From NCBI GenBank assembly GCA_965153355.1, contig OZ231128.1, positions 12,400,001-12,464,000 on the forward strand: a stretch of DNA of 64,000 bases, given 5' to 3'. This document shows positions 24,667 to 36,950 of the stretch, piece after piece; the stretch's first letter is position 1; each line of letters begins with the position of its first letter. Below the pieces are notes generated by a model. It did not search any database and had not been told where the DNA came from. It was given only the letters and a program-made list of their open reading frames with translations. The position numbers were made by a program, and so were the translations under genes. Origin of the DNA: Flaccisagitta enflata (taxonomy: Eukaryota > Chaetognatha > Sagittoidea > Aphragmophora).

Positions 24667-25668
24667 AACAAGGCCAGATACAAGGCTACCCCAGTCGCGT
24701 GCGGGGGGCAGCGGCTATATTTGAGGTCACTTGATCATTTGGGCAGGAGCAGTAAGGCCAAAAACCGCAAAAACCTAATAGCAGCCCAAAGGCAGTAAGT
24801 GGTCAGCGGTACCCGTGCCCTGCTTGAGTAGGAAGTGATTAAGGTTGAGAGGGAGCAGGGCAGCGGCCCCGAAGGGGACGAAGTCCTGTAGAACACAGGG
24901 AGAATCTGTCCATCCGTCCATCCGTCCGTCCGTCCTGTCTGCTTTCCTTCTGTCTGGAATGCCCTTTAATTCAAATTTTCATTGAATACCATGGAGAAAT
25001 GACAAAACGCAGTATATGGACAATGGTACCCTTGCCCTTATTGTATAGTTTGTAGGTTAAGTTGAGGGAGGAGCAGGCCAGGATCTGGGTCTCTGAGGCC
25101 AGAATCTGGGTCTCAGAGACCAATTTCTTGGTCTCAGAGGCAAGGATTTCAGTTTCTGAGGCCAGGATTTGGGTCTCTGAGGTTAGGATTTAGGTTTTTA
25201 AGGCCAGCACCTAGGTCTTTGAGGTCAGAATCTGGGTCCCAAAGGTCAGGATCTGGGTCTCTAAGGCTTGGATGTGGGTTTTGGGAGCTAGAATCTAAGT
25301 TTAAGGGGCCAAGATAATAGAACTCAGGCCAGAATTCAGGTTTTCTTAGCAGATTTGGCCCATTTTACCTGGTCCTAGGCCATTTTGCCTGGATTTGGCC
25401 CATTTTGCCTGGATTTGGCCCATTTTGCTTGGATTTGGGCCATACAGTTTGGATTTCGGGCCCCAAAGGAGACGAAGCCCTGAGGGTGGGGCGGGGGGAC
25501 GGACGGACGGACGTACGGACGGACAGATTCCCCCTGTGTTCTACAGGACTTCGTCCCCTTCGGGGCCGCTGCCCAAAAAAGTAAAGTGTGTCGGACGGAT
25601 GGACCGACGGACGGACCGACAAAGCGGTGTGTCGAGTACGCGAGTGGCGTAGCTCGCGACTAAAAATT
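24667..25668 (+). mobile_element. Family A element split by a family C insertion
   Basis: The 5' half (AACAAGGCCAGATACAAGGC to about 24796) and the 3' half (AAAAAAGTAAAGTGTG, (GACC)n, CTCGCGACTAAAAA at 25575-25668) belong to one family A copy. The family C element at 24797-25574 lies between them, exactly in the spacer where intact copies read AAAAAAAGTAAAG. Confidence 0.8.
24797..25574 (+). mobile_element. Family C foldback element with internal 20-bp repeats
   Basis: The left terminus GGGCAGCGGCCCCGAAGGGG, then GACGAAGTCCTGTAGAACAC and AGGG, is mirrored by the right terminus ending GGGGCCGCTGCCC at 25574. Inside each terminus are (GTCC)n and (GGAC)n tracts. The core is a degenerate 20-bp tandem array (GGATCTGGGTCTCTGAGGCC) passing into a 21-bp array (CCCATTTTGCCTGGATTTGG). 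It has no coding frame. Confidence 0.85.
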
Positions 25669-25825
25669 GTTCTTTTGTCCAAATGACAATAACAGCCCGA
25701 GCCCGGGAATTCATCTGGAAGTGCTGTCATCTAAACGTACGTTACTTGATGGCGAAATCCAGACAAAAGGTATCAGAATTATTGCCCAACTCTAACATCA
25801 GCAACAAAAACGACAACAAAAACAA

Positions 25826-25935
25826 TAACAACAACAACAACAACAACAACAAACAATGTTGCGCCCTAAGCAGACTTGGGAAGCTTGCAAGGGGCGTCGA
25901 GCCTAAGCTCTTCGGAGGCATACTTGTCGCAACAA

Positions 25936-25970
<35 letters not shown>

Positions 25971-26011
25971 GAAACAAAAACAACAACAATAACATCATCA
26001 ACAAAAAGAAC

Positions 26012-26093
<82 letters not shown>

Positions 26094-26095
26094 CC
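25826..26095. repeat. (CAA)n microsatellite arrays
   Basis: Three CAA arrays separated by unique sequence, in the large intron of the polyQ gene. The orientation is opposite to the coding CAA runs. Confidence 0.95.
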
Positions 26096-26235
26096 CTGTT
26101 CATTAAATGGTAGCATTTGTCAACATTCTTTACACTGACGAGTGACGACACACTACTTAAAGGATGGTCACCTAACACAAGGATAAATATCTTCCTACTT
26201 ATAGCAATGTTTTGTTTATATTTCTGAATGCTTAC

Positions 26236-26338
26236 CGGAAGTTTAGGTTCCGCTGTTTTTTGATTACTTTTTTGATCATGTTGAGAGAATGACTGATATT
26301 GATGATGGTGATGAGGCATTTGACGGTAATCACTCGAG

Positions 26339-26432
<94 letters not shown>

Positions 26433-26584
26433 GCTGTTGTCGATAGTAATCATAGTAATGCTGCTGCTGTTGTTGCTGATGCTGTGTCTGTTGTTGATGT
26501 TGGTAATGATAATGGCGCTGATGTTGATGTTGATGTTGATAAAACCCTTTTTGATATTGAGACCCGAGTCGTATTTCTTCATCA
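26236..26584 (-). CDS. Internal exon of the polyglutamine-rich protein (Gln/His/Tyr-rich)
   Basis: A 349-bp exon between the acceptor TTTAAATCTGTTTCAG|TGATG and the donor CTTCCG|GTAAGC. It enters in phase 2 and leaves in phase 0, which matches the phase-0 start of the exon at 23819. The protein begins SDEEIRLGSQYQKGFYQ and continues with His-Gln and Tyr-Tyr repeats, a Gln run of about 34 CAA codons, then a His/Gln/Ser segment ending AEPKLP. Mixed Gln/His/Tyr codons around the pure CAA run argue that this is real coding sequence and not only microsatellite. No domain was recognised. The upstream exon carrying the start codon was not found. Confidence 0.65.
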
Positions 26585-26639
26585 CTGAAACAGATTTAAA
26601 CAAAAGTAAGAAACAATCGTTTATTTCAAAAAGTTAATG

Positions 26640-26765
26640 AGAACAATGTTAAAGAGAACAACGTTAATGAGAACAACGTTAATGAGAACAAAGTTTCTGA
26701 GAACAACGTTTATGAGATGAGAACAATGTTTATGAGATGAGAACAATGTTTATGAGAGCAAACGC
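26640..26765 (+). repeat. 16-bp degenerate repeat (GAGAACAACGTTAATG)
   Basis: About eight copies in tandem, some with a GAGAT insertion. Confidence 0.8.
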
Positions 26766-26994
26766 TACGTGCATCATGACTGTGAAAATATTTTTCCTCT
26801 GTTATATGCATTGAAGAAGGGTATAACTTGTTCCATTACATTATTGAACTTCACTCAAGATTTTAGATCTATGCCATATCATGATGGGCCTTTATTTACC
26901 CAATTGAAATCAAGAGGCTGGATGGCCATTACATTGCGTAATGCCCAGTGGCTAAAAAGTTTGATTTTCCTCTTTCTCCGTGTCTTTTGAGATT

Positions 26995-27295
26995 ATATTG
27001 TTTATACACCACATTTGAAATGCCAAACAAACAAACAGTGATATGTTCACTGTTTATACACCATATCTGAAATGCCAAACATAGAAATAGTATTATGTTC
27101 ACTGACTGTTTATGCACTATATCTGACATGCCAATTAGTATTATGTTCACTGACTGTTTATACACCATATCTGAAATGCCAAACATACAAATAGTATTAT
27201 GTTCACTGACAGTTAATACACCACATCGGAAAGGCTTAACAAACAAACAGTGTTATGTTCACTGACTGTTTATACACCACATCTGAAATGCTTTC
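26995..27295. repeat. About 56-bp tandem repeat, 5 copies
   Basis: The unit contains GTTCACTGACTGTTTATACA and CCATATCTGAAATGCCAAAC. Copies differ by small indels. Confidence 0.85.
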
Positions 27296-27374
27296 ACGGT
27301 CGTTTAGCTTCGCGAGTTTTAGCCCAAGGCGCAAATCCAAACGTGCAGTTTTCCGGCTTTTATCTTTCCAAGAG

Positions 27375-27501
<127 letters not shown>

Positions 27502-27695
27502 GGTGTTTGTTGTATGTGTACATTGGCGCGTAATTGCGATTTGTGGCGAGTTTGTGAGTGGTGGTGTCCATTCATGCGAGTGGTCGGACACGCTCCTGTG
27601 AGACAAAAAGGGTGGTTTGTGTGTGAGCGGCGGTGGCGACCGTTTTCATCGAACACAGCCTGTTTCTTAGATCTTTCTTTTGTGTTTTATCTGTG

Positions 27696-28106
27696 TTTTT
27701 AGGCGCGTGCACCCGACTTTATAACCCGCTTTGTCCGTTCGTCGGTCCATCGGTCCATCGGTCCGTCGGTCAAACTTTACTTTTTTTATCACTTTTAGTT
27801 ATTCTTAGTCATTTTAGGTCATTTTTAGTCATTCTAAGTCATTCTTAGTCCTAATTCGTTGTAAGTCATTTTAAGTCATTTTACGTTATTTTAGGTCACT
27901 TAAGTCAATTTGGTCAATTTAGTCGTACGAGTCATTTATCATCATTTTATGTCTTTTTAAGTCATTTTAAGTCCTCTTTAGTCAATTTGAGTCATCCTTA
28001 ATTGTTTATAAATCTCCTTAAATGTCCTTAAATGTCCTTAAATGCCCTTAATTGTTTAAAAATGTCCTTAAATGTCCCGCACGCGACTTATAGTTGTTGG
28101 CCTTGT
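27696..28106 (-). mobile_element. Family A element expanded by GTCATTTTA repeats
   Basis: The hairpin end (TTTTTAGGCGCGTGCACCCG on plus) and the (GTCC/GGTC)n tract are at the left, and the 5' end (GCACGCGACTTATAGTTG then GGCCTTGTT) at the right. The spacer between them has grown to about 270 bp of degenerate AGTCATTTTA and ATGTCCTTAA units. Confidence 0.75.
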
Positions 28107-28336
28107 TTTCTAAAGCTGTATTACGAGACTTCGTGTGTGTGTGCGTGTGAGATTTCGCGAGCGTGCATCAGGACCAGCCATGGCTTTCGTGTTTGGTGGC
28201 CAAGTGGTGGTCAGAGACCAGCACGCTGACCAGGTTTCGGAATCCTTATCTCAGAAAGTCATCCATCAAACAGAACGTGTTTCTTCTTTTTTTCCTTTTC
28301 GTCTATCTTCAATTTCATTCATCCATTCGTTCTATC

Positions 28337-28338
<2 letters not shown>

Positions 28339-28407
<69 letters not shown>
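28339..28407. repeat. (ATTG)n microsatellite
   Basis: About 17 uninterrupted ATTG units, then degenerate CATTCATTT repeats to about 28490. Confidence 0.97.
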
Positions 28408-28728
28408 CATACATTCATTTATTCTTCCATTCATTTATTGACTCATTTATTGACTCATTGATTTACTCATTCATTCATTCATTTATTCTTTTATCATAAC
28501 TTTTTAGCTTTCTGACCTCATTCTTTTCTTTTTTTAGTTGCGGACACGCAACTCTATGAGAGACTTTGTCTGTCCGTCACACTGCACCGGTCCATCTATC
28601 AGTCTGTCAGTCCGTAACGTTTAAGTCGGAAAGTGGAAAAATGAGCGTTTTTGATGGTTTTTTTTTGGGGGTAGGTGTGTTGGTAGGGGGGCATGGAGTG
28701 TGGATGGGGGTTGGATGCCCCTGCCCAG

Positions 28729-31700
28729 TAGCCCACTATAAAAACACGCTTTTTCATGGTGAGGCTCTCTATCCAAGGAATCTGGCTCAAAATCATGTAT
28801 ATAGATAGTCCATCACAAAAATTTGACCTTGGGGCTTCTCTAAAGTGTGCCCGCCACACCCCTCCTAATGCATAAGTGGTGGTGTTGGGTTTTTCACAAT
28901 GTCATATTTTGCTCATGTTTGTTAACTAATATCTCCTTAACGAATAAAGCTAGTGACCTCAACTTGGGCTCATTTTGGAGAGCTTTACTTACTCTTTAAA
29001 ATGAGCCCATGTTGAGATCATTAGCTTTATTCGTTTAGAAGCAGTTGTCTTCCAAAGTTGATGTCTTTTTGGAGAAAATAGTAATTCTTGTCATTAAAGT
29101 AAAATTCTATAATTTGGTTTTTTTTTCTACCCCGTGATTGTCAGGTAATGCACTGGCTCATTGGTAATTGCCGTCTACTGTGAGGGTAGATTAATAGATA
29201 GATAATGGGAGTTAGAGACCCAAAGAGGGTCCCTAAAGAGCCCACATGGCCTCAAAAACAGTAAAAATGCCCCCAATACTGAAAAAAATTGTCTTCTTTC
29301 TGCTTTGAGGTATCCCAGTGGTACACACTTCTCAGTTATTTCCATCTAGTGTGGCAGGAGATGTACAGATGGTTGATAGAGGGTATGGACCCCTAGGGGC
29401 CCTTTGAAGAGCCCTTTAGGGCTCAAAAATGGCAAAAATGGCTTAATGATTGAAAAACACCTACTTTTCTGCTTTGAAGCACCCTAGAAGTAGTCCCACT
29501 CATCAGTAATTCCTGTATAGCGTGGTGGGATATGTAAAGGTGGATTACTGAAGATTCGGATTCCTAGGGGCCCCCTAGAAGACCCTGAGTAACCCAAAAA
29601 AGCCCAAAATGGAGGAATATCATGTTATGTTTTTTTTTCTGTTCTGCTGCACTCAATTGTGACGCTGCCTTGTAAGTCATTGCAATGTAGTCAAAAAAGA
29701 GATGAGTATAGAGTCAAGGGGTCTTGAGTCCCCCAGAGGCCACTTAAGAGCTCCCAAGGACATGACAATAGAGCAAAAATGCTAAAAAATTGAGCAGCGT
29801 TTAATTTTTGGGTAGCGGCTCCAAAGGGGACAAAGTCCTGTAGAACATTTTTGTTCGTCCGTTCGTTGATTTGTTTGTTCATCCGTCCATTCATCCCCCA
29901 GCCTCCTTATCAGGCCGTTCACGCCTCAAATCTGGCCTTTGAGACCTCAAACCTGGCCTCTTAGACCTCAAATCTGGCCGCTCAGGTCTAAAATCCAGCC
30001 TTTCAAGTCTCAAATCCAGCCTCCCAGGCCTTAAATCCAGCCTCTCAGGCCTCAAACCCAGCTTCTCAGGCCTCAAATCCAACCTTTCAGGCCTAAAACC
30101 TGGTCATTCACACCTCAAATTAGGCTTTCCTGGCCTCAAATTCAAATCCTCAGGCCTCAAACCTGGCCTCTCAGGCTTCAAACCTGGCCTCTCAGGCCTC
30201 AAATTAGCTATCTAAGCAACGTCATGGTAAAATGCAGCAGAAAACAAACAGGTTGCCCAAGGGCAATACATAGTCAGCGATACCCATTACCCTGCAGCGG
30301 CCCCAAAGGGGACAAAGTCCTGTAGAACACAGGGGACTTTGGTTTGTTCATCCATCCGTCCGTCCGTCCATCCGCCCGCCCAGACCCTCTCAGGCCTGAA
30401 ATCTGTCCTCTCAGGCCTAAAACCTGCCCTCTCAGACTTGAAATTTGGCCTGAGAGGACAGGTATCAGGTCTGAAAGGGCAAATTTTTAGCTGAGATGGC
30501 AGATTCAAGGCCTGAGACGGCAGATTTCAGGCCTGAGAAGGCAGATTTTAGGCCTGAGAGGGCAGATTTCAGGCCTGAGAGGGCCTGGGGGGACGGTCAA
30601 ACAAACAAACAAACAAACCAACAAACCAACAAACGAAAGTCCCCTGTGTTTTACAGGACTTAGTCCCCTTTGGGGCCACTGCCCAAAAAGAACATATGAT
30701 GATATTCTACCATTTTGGGGCCCTTTGGGGTCCTTAAGGAGGCCCCCAGGGGTCTTGATTTTCTGTAATAAACCTGTACATATTCCACTACACATGATAG
30801 GAATGACTGATGAGTCAAGACTATTACTACAGTGCTTCAATGCAGAAAAGCAATTATTTTTTCAATCTTGGAACAATTTGGGCTATTTTTAGCCCTAAAG
30901 GGCCTTCTAAAGCCCCCCCAGGGGTTCTTACACTCTGTTAACCATCTGTTCATCTCCTGCTACACTGCTGGAAACTACCAATGAGTCAGTGTACTACTAG
31001 GATAACCCAAGGCATAAAAAAAGGCATTTTTTTCAGTATTGGGGTCATTTTTATTATCATTGAGGCCATGTGAGCTTTTTGAATGGCCCTCTGCGGGTCC
31101 CAAACCCGCATTATCCATCGGTTTCTCTACTTCCACAGTAAATTGCAGATACCAATGAGCCAGTGCATCACCTGACAATCACGGGGTAGAAAAAAAAACC
31201 CAAATTATCAAATCTTAGTTCAATGACAAGAGTTATCATTTTCTTCAAGAAGACATCAGCTTTGTAAGACAATTGCTTCTTAACAAAGAAAGTTACCGAC
31301 CTCAACTTGGGCTCATTTTAAAGAGTAAGTAAAGCTCTCCAAAATGAGCCCAAGTTGAGTTCAGTAGCTTTATTCATTTAGGAGATAAAAGCTTGCTAAG
31401 TTGTGACAAAAATCAATATTTTCTCCAAAAAGACATCAACTTTGGAAGACAACTGCTTCTAAACGAATAAAGCTAATGATCTCAACTTGGGCTCATTTTA
31501 AAGAGTAAGTAAAGCTCTTTAAAATGAGCTCAAATTGAGGTCACTAGCTTTATTTGTTAAGGAGATATAAGCTTACAAAGATGAGTAAAATATGACAATG
31601 TGAAAAAACCAACACCACCACTTATGCATTAGGAGGGGTGTGGCGGGCACACTTTAGAGAGGCCCCAAGGTCAAATTTTTGTGATGGACTATCTATATAC

Positions 31701-31768
31701 ATGATTTTGAGCCAGATTCCTTGGATAGAGAGCCTCACCATGAAAAAGCGTGTTTTTATAGTGGGCTA
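28729..31768. mobile_element. hAT-like foldback transposon, non-autonomous, 3.04 kb
   Basis: Flanked by the 8-bp duplication CTGCCCAG (28721-28728 and 31769-31776), which fits the hAT target pattern nTnnnnAn. The ends are TAGCCCACTATAAAAACACG and its inverse. The inverted arms are very long: matching blocks continue for about 1 kb on each side and include smaller internal hairpins (CTCAACTTGGGCTCATTTT facing AAAATGAGCCCAAGTTGAG). No transposase reading frame exists inside. The centre holds a family C insertion. Confidence 0.85.
29812..30690. mobile_element. Family C elements nested in the hAT foldback
   Basis: Left termini GGGTAGCGGCTCCAAAGGGG (29812) and GCAGCGGCCCCAAAGGGGAC (30294) and a right terminus ending TTTGGGGCCACTGCCC (about 30684). 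Between them lie 20-bp arrays of the type CTCAGGCCTCAAATCCAGCC (29930-30200) and its inverse GGCCTGAGAGGGCAGATTT (about 30440-30590). The partial and complete pair suggests two insertions or an internal duplication. Confidence 0.8.
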
Positions 31769-31849
31769 CTGCCCAGTGCCCACCCGTCCGCAACAATATT
31801 GTGACCCCACGTCACTTGTTTTTCTCTCTCTTTAATTTATCCCCTTTTT

Positions 31850-32309
31850 GGGCAATGGCTCCGAAGGGGTCGGTGATTTATGCTTTTACACATATAGGGA
31901 ATTTTCTTTTTCTCCCCCTCCTTCTCCTCAAACCTCCCTGCAAATTCAGCCAAATTCTGCCAAGTTCTGCTAAGTTCTGCTAAATTTCGCCAAGTTCTGC
32001 CAAGTTTCGCCAAATCCTGCTAAATTTTGCCAAATTTTGCCAAATTCTGCCAAATCCTGCTTAATTATGCCAAATCCTGCCAAATGTTACCAAATTCTGC
32101 TAAATTCTGCTAGATTCTGCCAAATTCTGCTAATTTCTGCAAAATTCCCCCAAATTTGGCAATCCCCCCCCACTTCCGGGAGGAGGAGAAGGAGATAATT
32201 CCACCTGTACGTGGAACCATAGATCATTGACCCCTTTAGTGCCGCTGCCCTGCACCATCCCTCAGTCTTAATCACAAACAACTCCAGCAGGGCACGGGTA
32301 CCGCTGACC
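31850..32309 (-). mobile_element. Family C/E foldback element with CAAATTCTGC repeats
   Basis: The termini GGGCAATGGCTCCGAAGGGG and, on the right, ACCCCTTTAGTGCCGCTGCCC face each other. The outer right block TGGTCAGCGGTACCCGTGCC (read on minus) is the family C head. The core is a 10-bp array (CAAATTCTGC and variants, about 31940-32150). Confidence 0.75.
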
Positions 32310-32417
32310 ATATGATAGTTTTGCGACTATTCAATTTTAGTTCTCGTTTAACAACTTCAGTCGAATTATCTCTTTTTATCTATTTCATCTATCAACTAGT
32401 AAATGGTGTCAATATAA

Positions 32418-32640
32418 AACAAGGCCGGATACACGACTACTCTAGTCGCGTGCGGGTGGGCAGGAGCAGTGCTGGAGAAAGTCATTTGGGCATCATGGCA
32501 GGAGTCGTATGCTCAAAAAGCTCAATAACACGGAAAAAGTAAAAAGGGGACCGACCAACCGACCAACCGACCAACCGACCGACCGACAGACCGACGTACC
32601 TATATAGCGGGGTGTACAGTCGCGTAGCATGCAACAAAAA
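32418..32640 (+). mobile_element. Family A element, complete
   Basis: AACAAGGCCGGATACACGAC, the box AGTCGCGTGC, a long (GACCAACC)n tract and the terminal arm GTAGCATGCAAC before AAAAA. The terminal arm is mutated relative to the box. Confidence 0.75.
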
Positions 32641-32679
32641 ATCCTTAGCGTAAGATTTTTTCGCCTCTCCATTTCATTC

Positions 32680-32757
32680 TGTCTGTCTACCTTTTTGTCT
32701 GTCTGTCTACCTTTTTGTCTTTCTGTCTACCTTTTTGTCTGTCTGTCTACCTTTTTG

Positions 32758-32838
<81 letters not shown>
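32680..32838. repeat. (CTGTCTACCTTTTTGT)n then (CT)n
   Basis: About four 20-bp units containing CTACCTTTTTGTCTGTCTG, followed by about 78 bp of CT. Confidence 0.95.
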
Positions 32839-32839
<1 letters not shown>

Positions 32840-32841
<2 letters not shown>

Positions 32842-33340
32842 ACTTTTACAAAATGTACATAACTGGGCGTGGCATATAAACGATTTCTTTTTTTGTGTGT
32901 GCTTCCTTCAATTCATTTGACGTTTTTTATGGGGTCGTTTCTCCTCCGAAACAAGGTCAAAGATACATCAAAACAAATGCAGGACTCCTGCACTCATAGT
33001 GAGAGAGAGAGAGAGAGAGAACATTAGAACATTTATTGTCCATATTGCAATAAAAACAATCGTACAATGAGTTGACATAATACTTTGACTACATTCATAC
33101 AATAAATACTAATGATAAATCAGTTTTCATTTATGTACATAACACAAACATTGTTGGAGGTAATTGTAAAAACAAATTATCATTGGTACAGGTCCCATCA
33201 TCTTAGAAATGTTTAACAATTCTTTATTTACTCAAAATTAACATCTCATCTCATTCTTTCCATATTCTAGATTCCAAATTCGATAGAATATTCCTTATTG
33301 TACAAGTTTACATCTCTCCATTTTTTACAGCTATTCAAAC
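32840..33340. other. No gene seen
   Basis: Only a short GA tract (33000-33020) is notable. Confidence 0.4.
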
Positions 33341-33358
33341 GATGACTTTCATCATCAG

Positions 33359-33360
<2 letters not shown>

Positions 33361-33436
<76 letters not shown>

Positions 33437-33740
33437 AGAAAGAGAGAAAGAAAGAAAGCAAGAAAGAGAGAAAGAAAGAGAGAGAGAAAGAAAGAATGAG
33501 AGAAAGAAAGAATGAAAGACAGAAAGAAAGAAAGAAAGAGATTGCATGAATGTACGGATAAATTAAGCGAAAGAAAGGAATAAAAGTAAAGTAAGAATAG
33601 TCAATAAAAAGAGGGAATGTATATGTATGAATGAATGAATGAACGAATGAATGAATGAATGAATGAATGGATGAATGAATGAATGAATGAATGAATGATT
33701 GCATGAAATAATGAATGCATGAATGAATGAATGAACAAAT
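33361..33740. repeat. (GA)n, (GAAA)n and (GAAT)n microsatellites
   Basis: GA at 33361-33432, degenerate GAAA/GAGA at 33433-33540, and GAAT with interruptions at 33627-33740. Confidence 0.95.
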
Positions 33741-33974
33741 TCATGAATGAATAAACAAACAAAAGGCTAAGATAAAACTGAAAATAAAGGACGAGAGATG
33801 ACAATTATCTCCTCTGCACTCCACAAACACGTCATTCACACGTCGAATCATGATATGCGCGTTTCCGACGTGCTTGTGTCTCCAATGTGCGTGCGCGTGC
33901 GTGTGCGTCTCCAGTTCCAGGTCATTGTTCCCACACTTGCCTCCGTCTTCAATCTAATTTCTTATCATGACCAT

Positions 33975-34466
<492 letters not shown>

Positions 34467-34470
<4 letters not shown>

Positions 34471-34645
34471 TAGTTGCGGACACGCAACTCTTTAAGAGGC
34501 TTTGTCCGTCCGTCGGTCCGTCCGTTGGTCCGTCCGTTGGTCCGTCCGTCAGTCCGTGGTGATCAAGTTGGAAAGTGTGAAAACGCGCATTTCCGCCCCT
34601 GCGCACCTGTCCGCAACTGGTATTGGCCGTGTATCCGGCCTTGTT
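34467..34645 (-). mobile_element. Family A element, complete
   Basis: The minus strand runs from AACAAGGCCGGATACACGGC to CCGCAACTAAAAA. The 5' box AGTTGCGGAC and terminal arm GTCCGCAACT are perfectly complementary, both carrying the A/T change relative to AGTCGCGGAC copies. Confidence 0.85.
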
Positions 34646-34726
34646 TCTTCTTTAGAAGCATTTTAGGCTCAAAACATTTGATGTTGATTGACCTAAGCAA
34701 TCCCCTTGTTATATTTCATTGTTATG

Positions 34727-34830
34727 AAAGTAGGACAACGTAACTATGAAAAGTGGAACAATATCCCTCACTATATCCAAACTGAAACAAATGGAAGAGG
34801 GTCTTGTGAACCCTCACTGACTAGATAATG
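34727..34830 (-). repeat. Dispersed repeat G (third copy, inverted)
   Basis: GAAAAGTGGAACAATATCCC and GAACCCTCACTGACTAG match, in inverse orientation, the two copies at 63535-63655 and 63838-63955. A short piece also occurs at 43048-43080. Confidence 0.7.
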
Positions 34831-34880
34831 TCAGTTGGTAATAGAACATACAAATCAGAGCAGCATAAATTTTCTGACCA

Positions 34881-35091
34881 TTTTTAGTCGCTGGCAAAGC
34901 GACTTTATAAGAGAGTCTGTCCGTCCGTTACCCTTGCTCAAAATCGAACCAAATAGTGATTTCTGCGCATTACTACCCCTGCTTAATCACATCACAACCC
35001 CCGCCCTGCCCCATAATTCCCCTGCCCACCCGCATTACTGCTCCTGCCTACCCGCCAGCGACTAATCATTTGCTTTGTAACCGTCCTTGTT
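34881..35091 (-). mobile_element. Family A element, variant box
   Basis: The box AGTCGCTGGC and the terminal arm GCCAGCGACT are perfectly complementary, although both differ from other copies at three positions. The 5' end reads AACAAGGACGGTTACAAAGC. Confidence 0.8.
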
Positions 35092-35207
35092 GTGTTAGAA
35101 AACATCTCATTAAGAGATCTAGATTGATTAATGGTGTAGTAATGCCCAAATCCATTCTGTTTCCTAAACTTGAGGCGGTGAGTGAGCGATTGCCACACTT
35201 CTGTCCG

Positions 35208-35279
35208 CGACTGTACATTGACTGTACATTGACTGTACATTGACTGTACAGTGTACACTTTTACATTGACTGTACATTG
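35208..35279. repeat. 12-bp repeat (TACATTGACTGT)n
   Basis: About six units, the last separated by GTGTACACTTT. Confidence 0.9.
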
Positions 35280-35482
35280 AGCCTGGTTTTCATCTGCGGC
35301 AAAGTCTTTTTATACGATGCCCGATGGGAGTTCGCTAATCAGTTGCTACAATGGAGTGGGCAGAAAAAAACCTTGTCTACATCAACCTTGACCACAAAAG
35401 TCAATACAGATACCGTGAAAGTTCATCTAGGAACACCCAAAATAACAAATGACGAGGTGTTAACCCATGAAATCTTCTTTAA

Positions 35483-35638
35483 AACAAGCCCTGGCGGGCG
35501 ACGCGATGCGTCATCTGTGTGATATAAGAGGAGGTGTAACGGAAAGACGGACGGGCTAACGGTCGGACCGACCGACCGACGGACAGACGGACAGACCCTC
35601 GTATAGAGATCAGAGATGCGATGATGCATCTAGAAAAT
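35483..35638 (+). mobile_element. Family B-like element, GATGC variant
   Basis: It starts AAACAAGCCCTGGCGGGCGA, with the box GATGCGTCATC. It ends in the hairpin AGATGCGATGATGCATCT. Box and terminal arm match at 10 of 11 positions in a sequence unlike any other copy. (GACC)n is present. Confidence 0.65.
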
Positions 35639-35772
35639 TAGACGCAATGATTTTGAGATTTCCCCGTTCCTTGTTCATTTGAGTCTACTAGCAGCCTGCT
35701 AGTATAGTAGCAAGGAAGTTGAAAGTTTTTCCCATGCGTTTTCTTCGTAATCTGACATATGACGATGTGTTC

Positions 35773-36597
<825 letters not shown>

Positions 36598-36609
36598 AGG
36601 TTTTTTTTT

Positions 36610-36615
36610 TTTATT
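36610..36615 (-). terminator. Possible polyadenylation signal
   Basis: AATAAA on the minus strand, about 340 bases after the stop codon of the HEPN-NACHT-Kelch gene and next to a T-rich run. Its use cannot be judged from sequence. Confidence 0.3.
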
Positions 36616-36950
36616 CAATTCCACAGCGTCATCTCCAAACTTTTTTTCATGCAAAATGTTTAAAGTGAAATAATGACCTGAGATTAAAAAGAAAATTGAA
36701 AGTAAAACATGAGCACCGACTTTGAAAATACATTCATAGAAATATCCTGATGAACAATATGCACTTCGAACAATTATGACCATCATTGAAACATTGGTAT
36801 CATAAACTCGCGAATAGCGCCAATGGGTACAAAAAAAAAAAAAAGAAAAGAAATAATTGAAAATAGATTTGCATGAAAAAAGTAAAGAAAATTGAAAAAG
36901 AAAACATAAGGAGCTATCTGGGAAAGTTTGATTACGCTGCCTTTGCAATT

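Larger units (their letters stand above)
28531..31820 (-). mobile_element. Family D element split by a hAT-like insertion
   Basis: The hairpin side (TTTTTTAGTTGCGGACACGC on plus) through the G-rich segment lies at 28531-28728. The 5' side (GCCCACCCGTCCGCAACAAT to CGTCACTTGTT) lies at 31769-31820. Removing 28729-31768 and one target copy restores a normal family D element. Confidence 0.85.

Noticed and set aside
28729-31768. Transposase gene inside the hAT foldback
   Set aside because: No open frame with RNase H-like or BED zinc-finger motifs; the interior is inverted arms plus family C.
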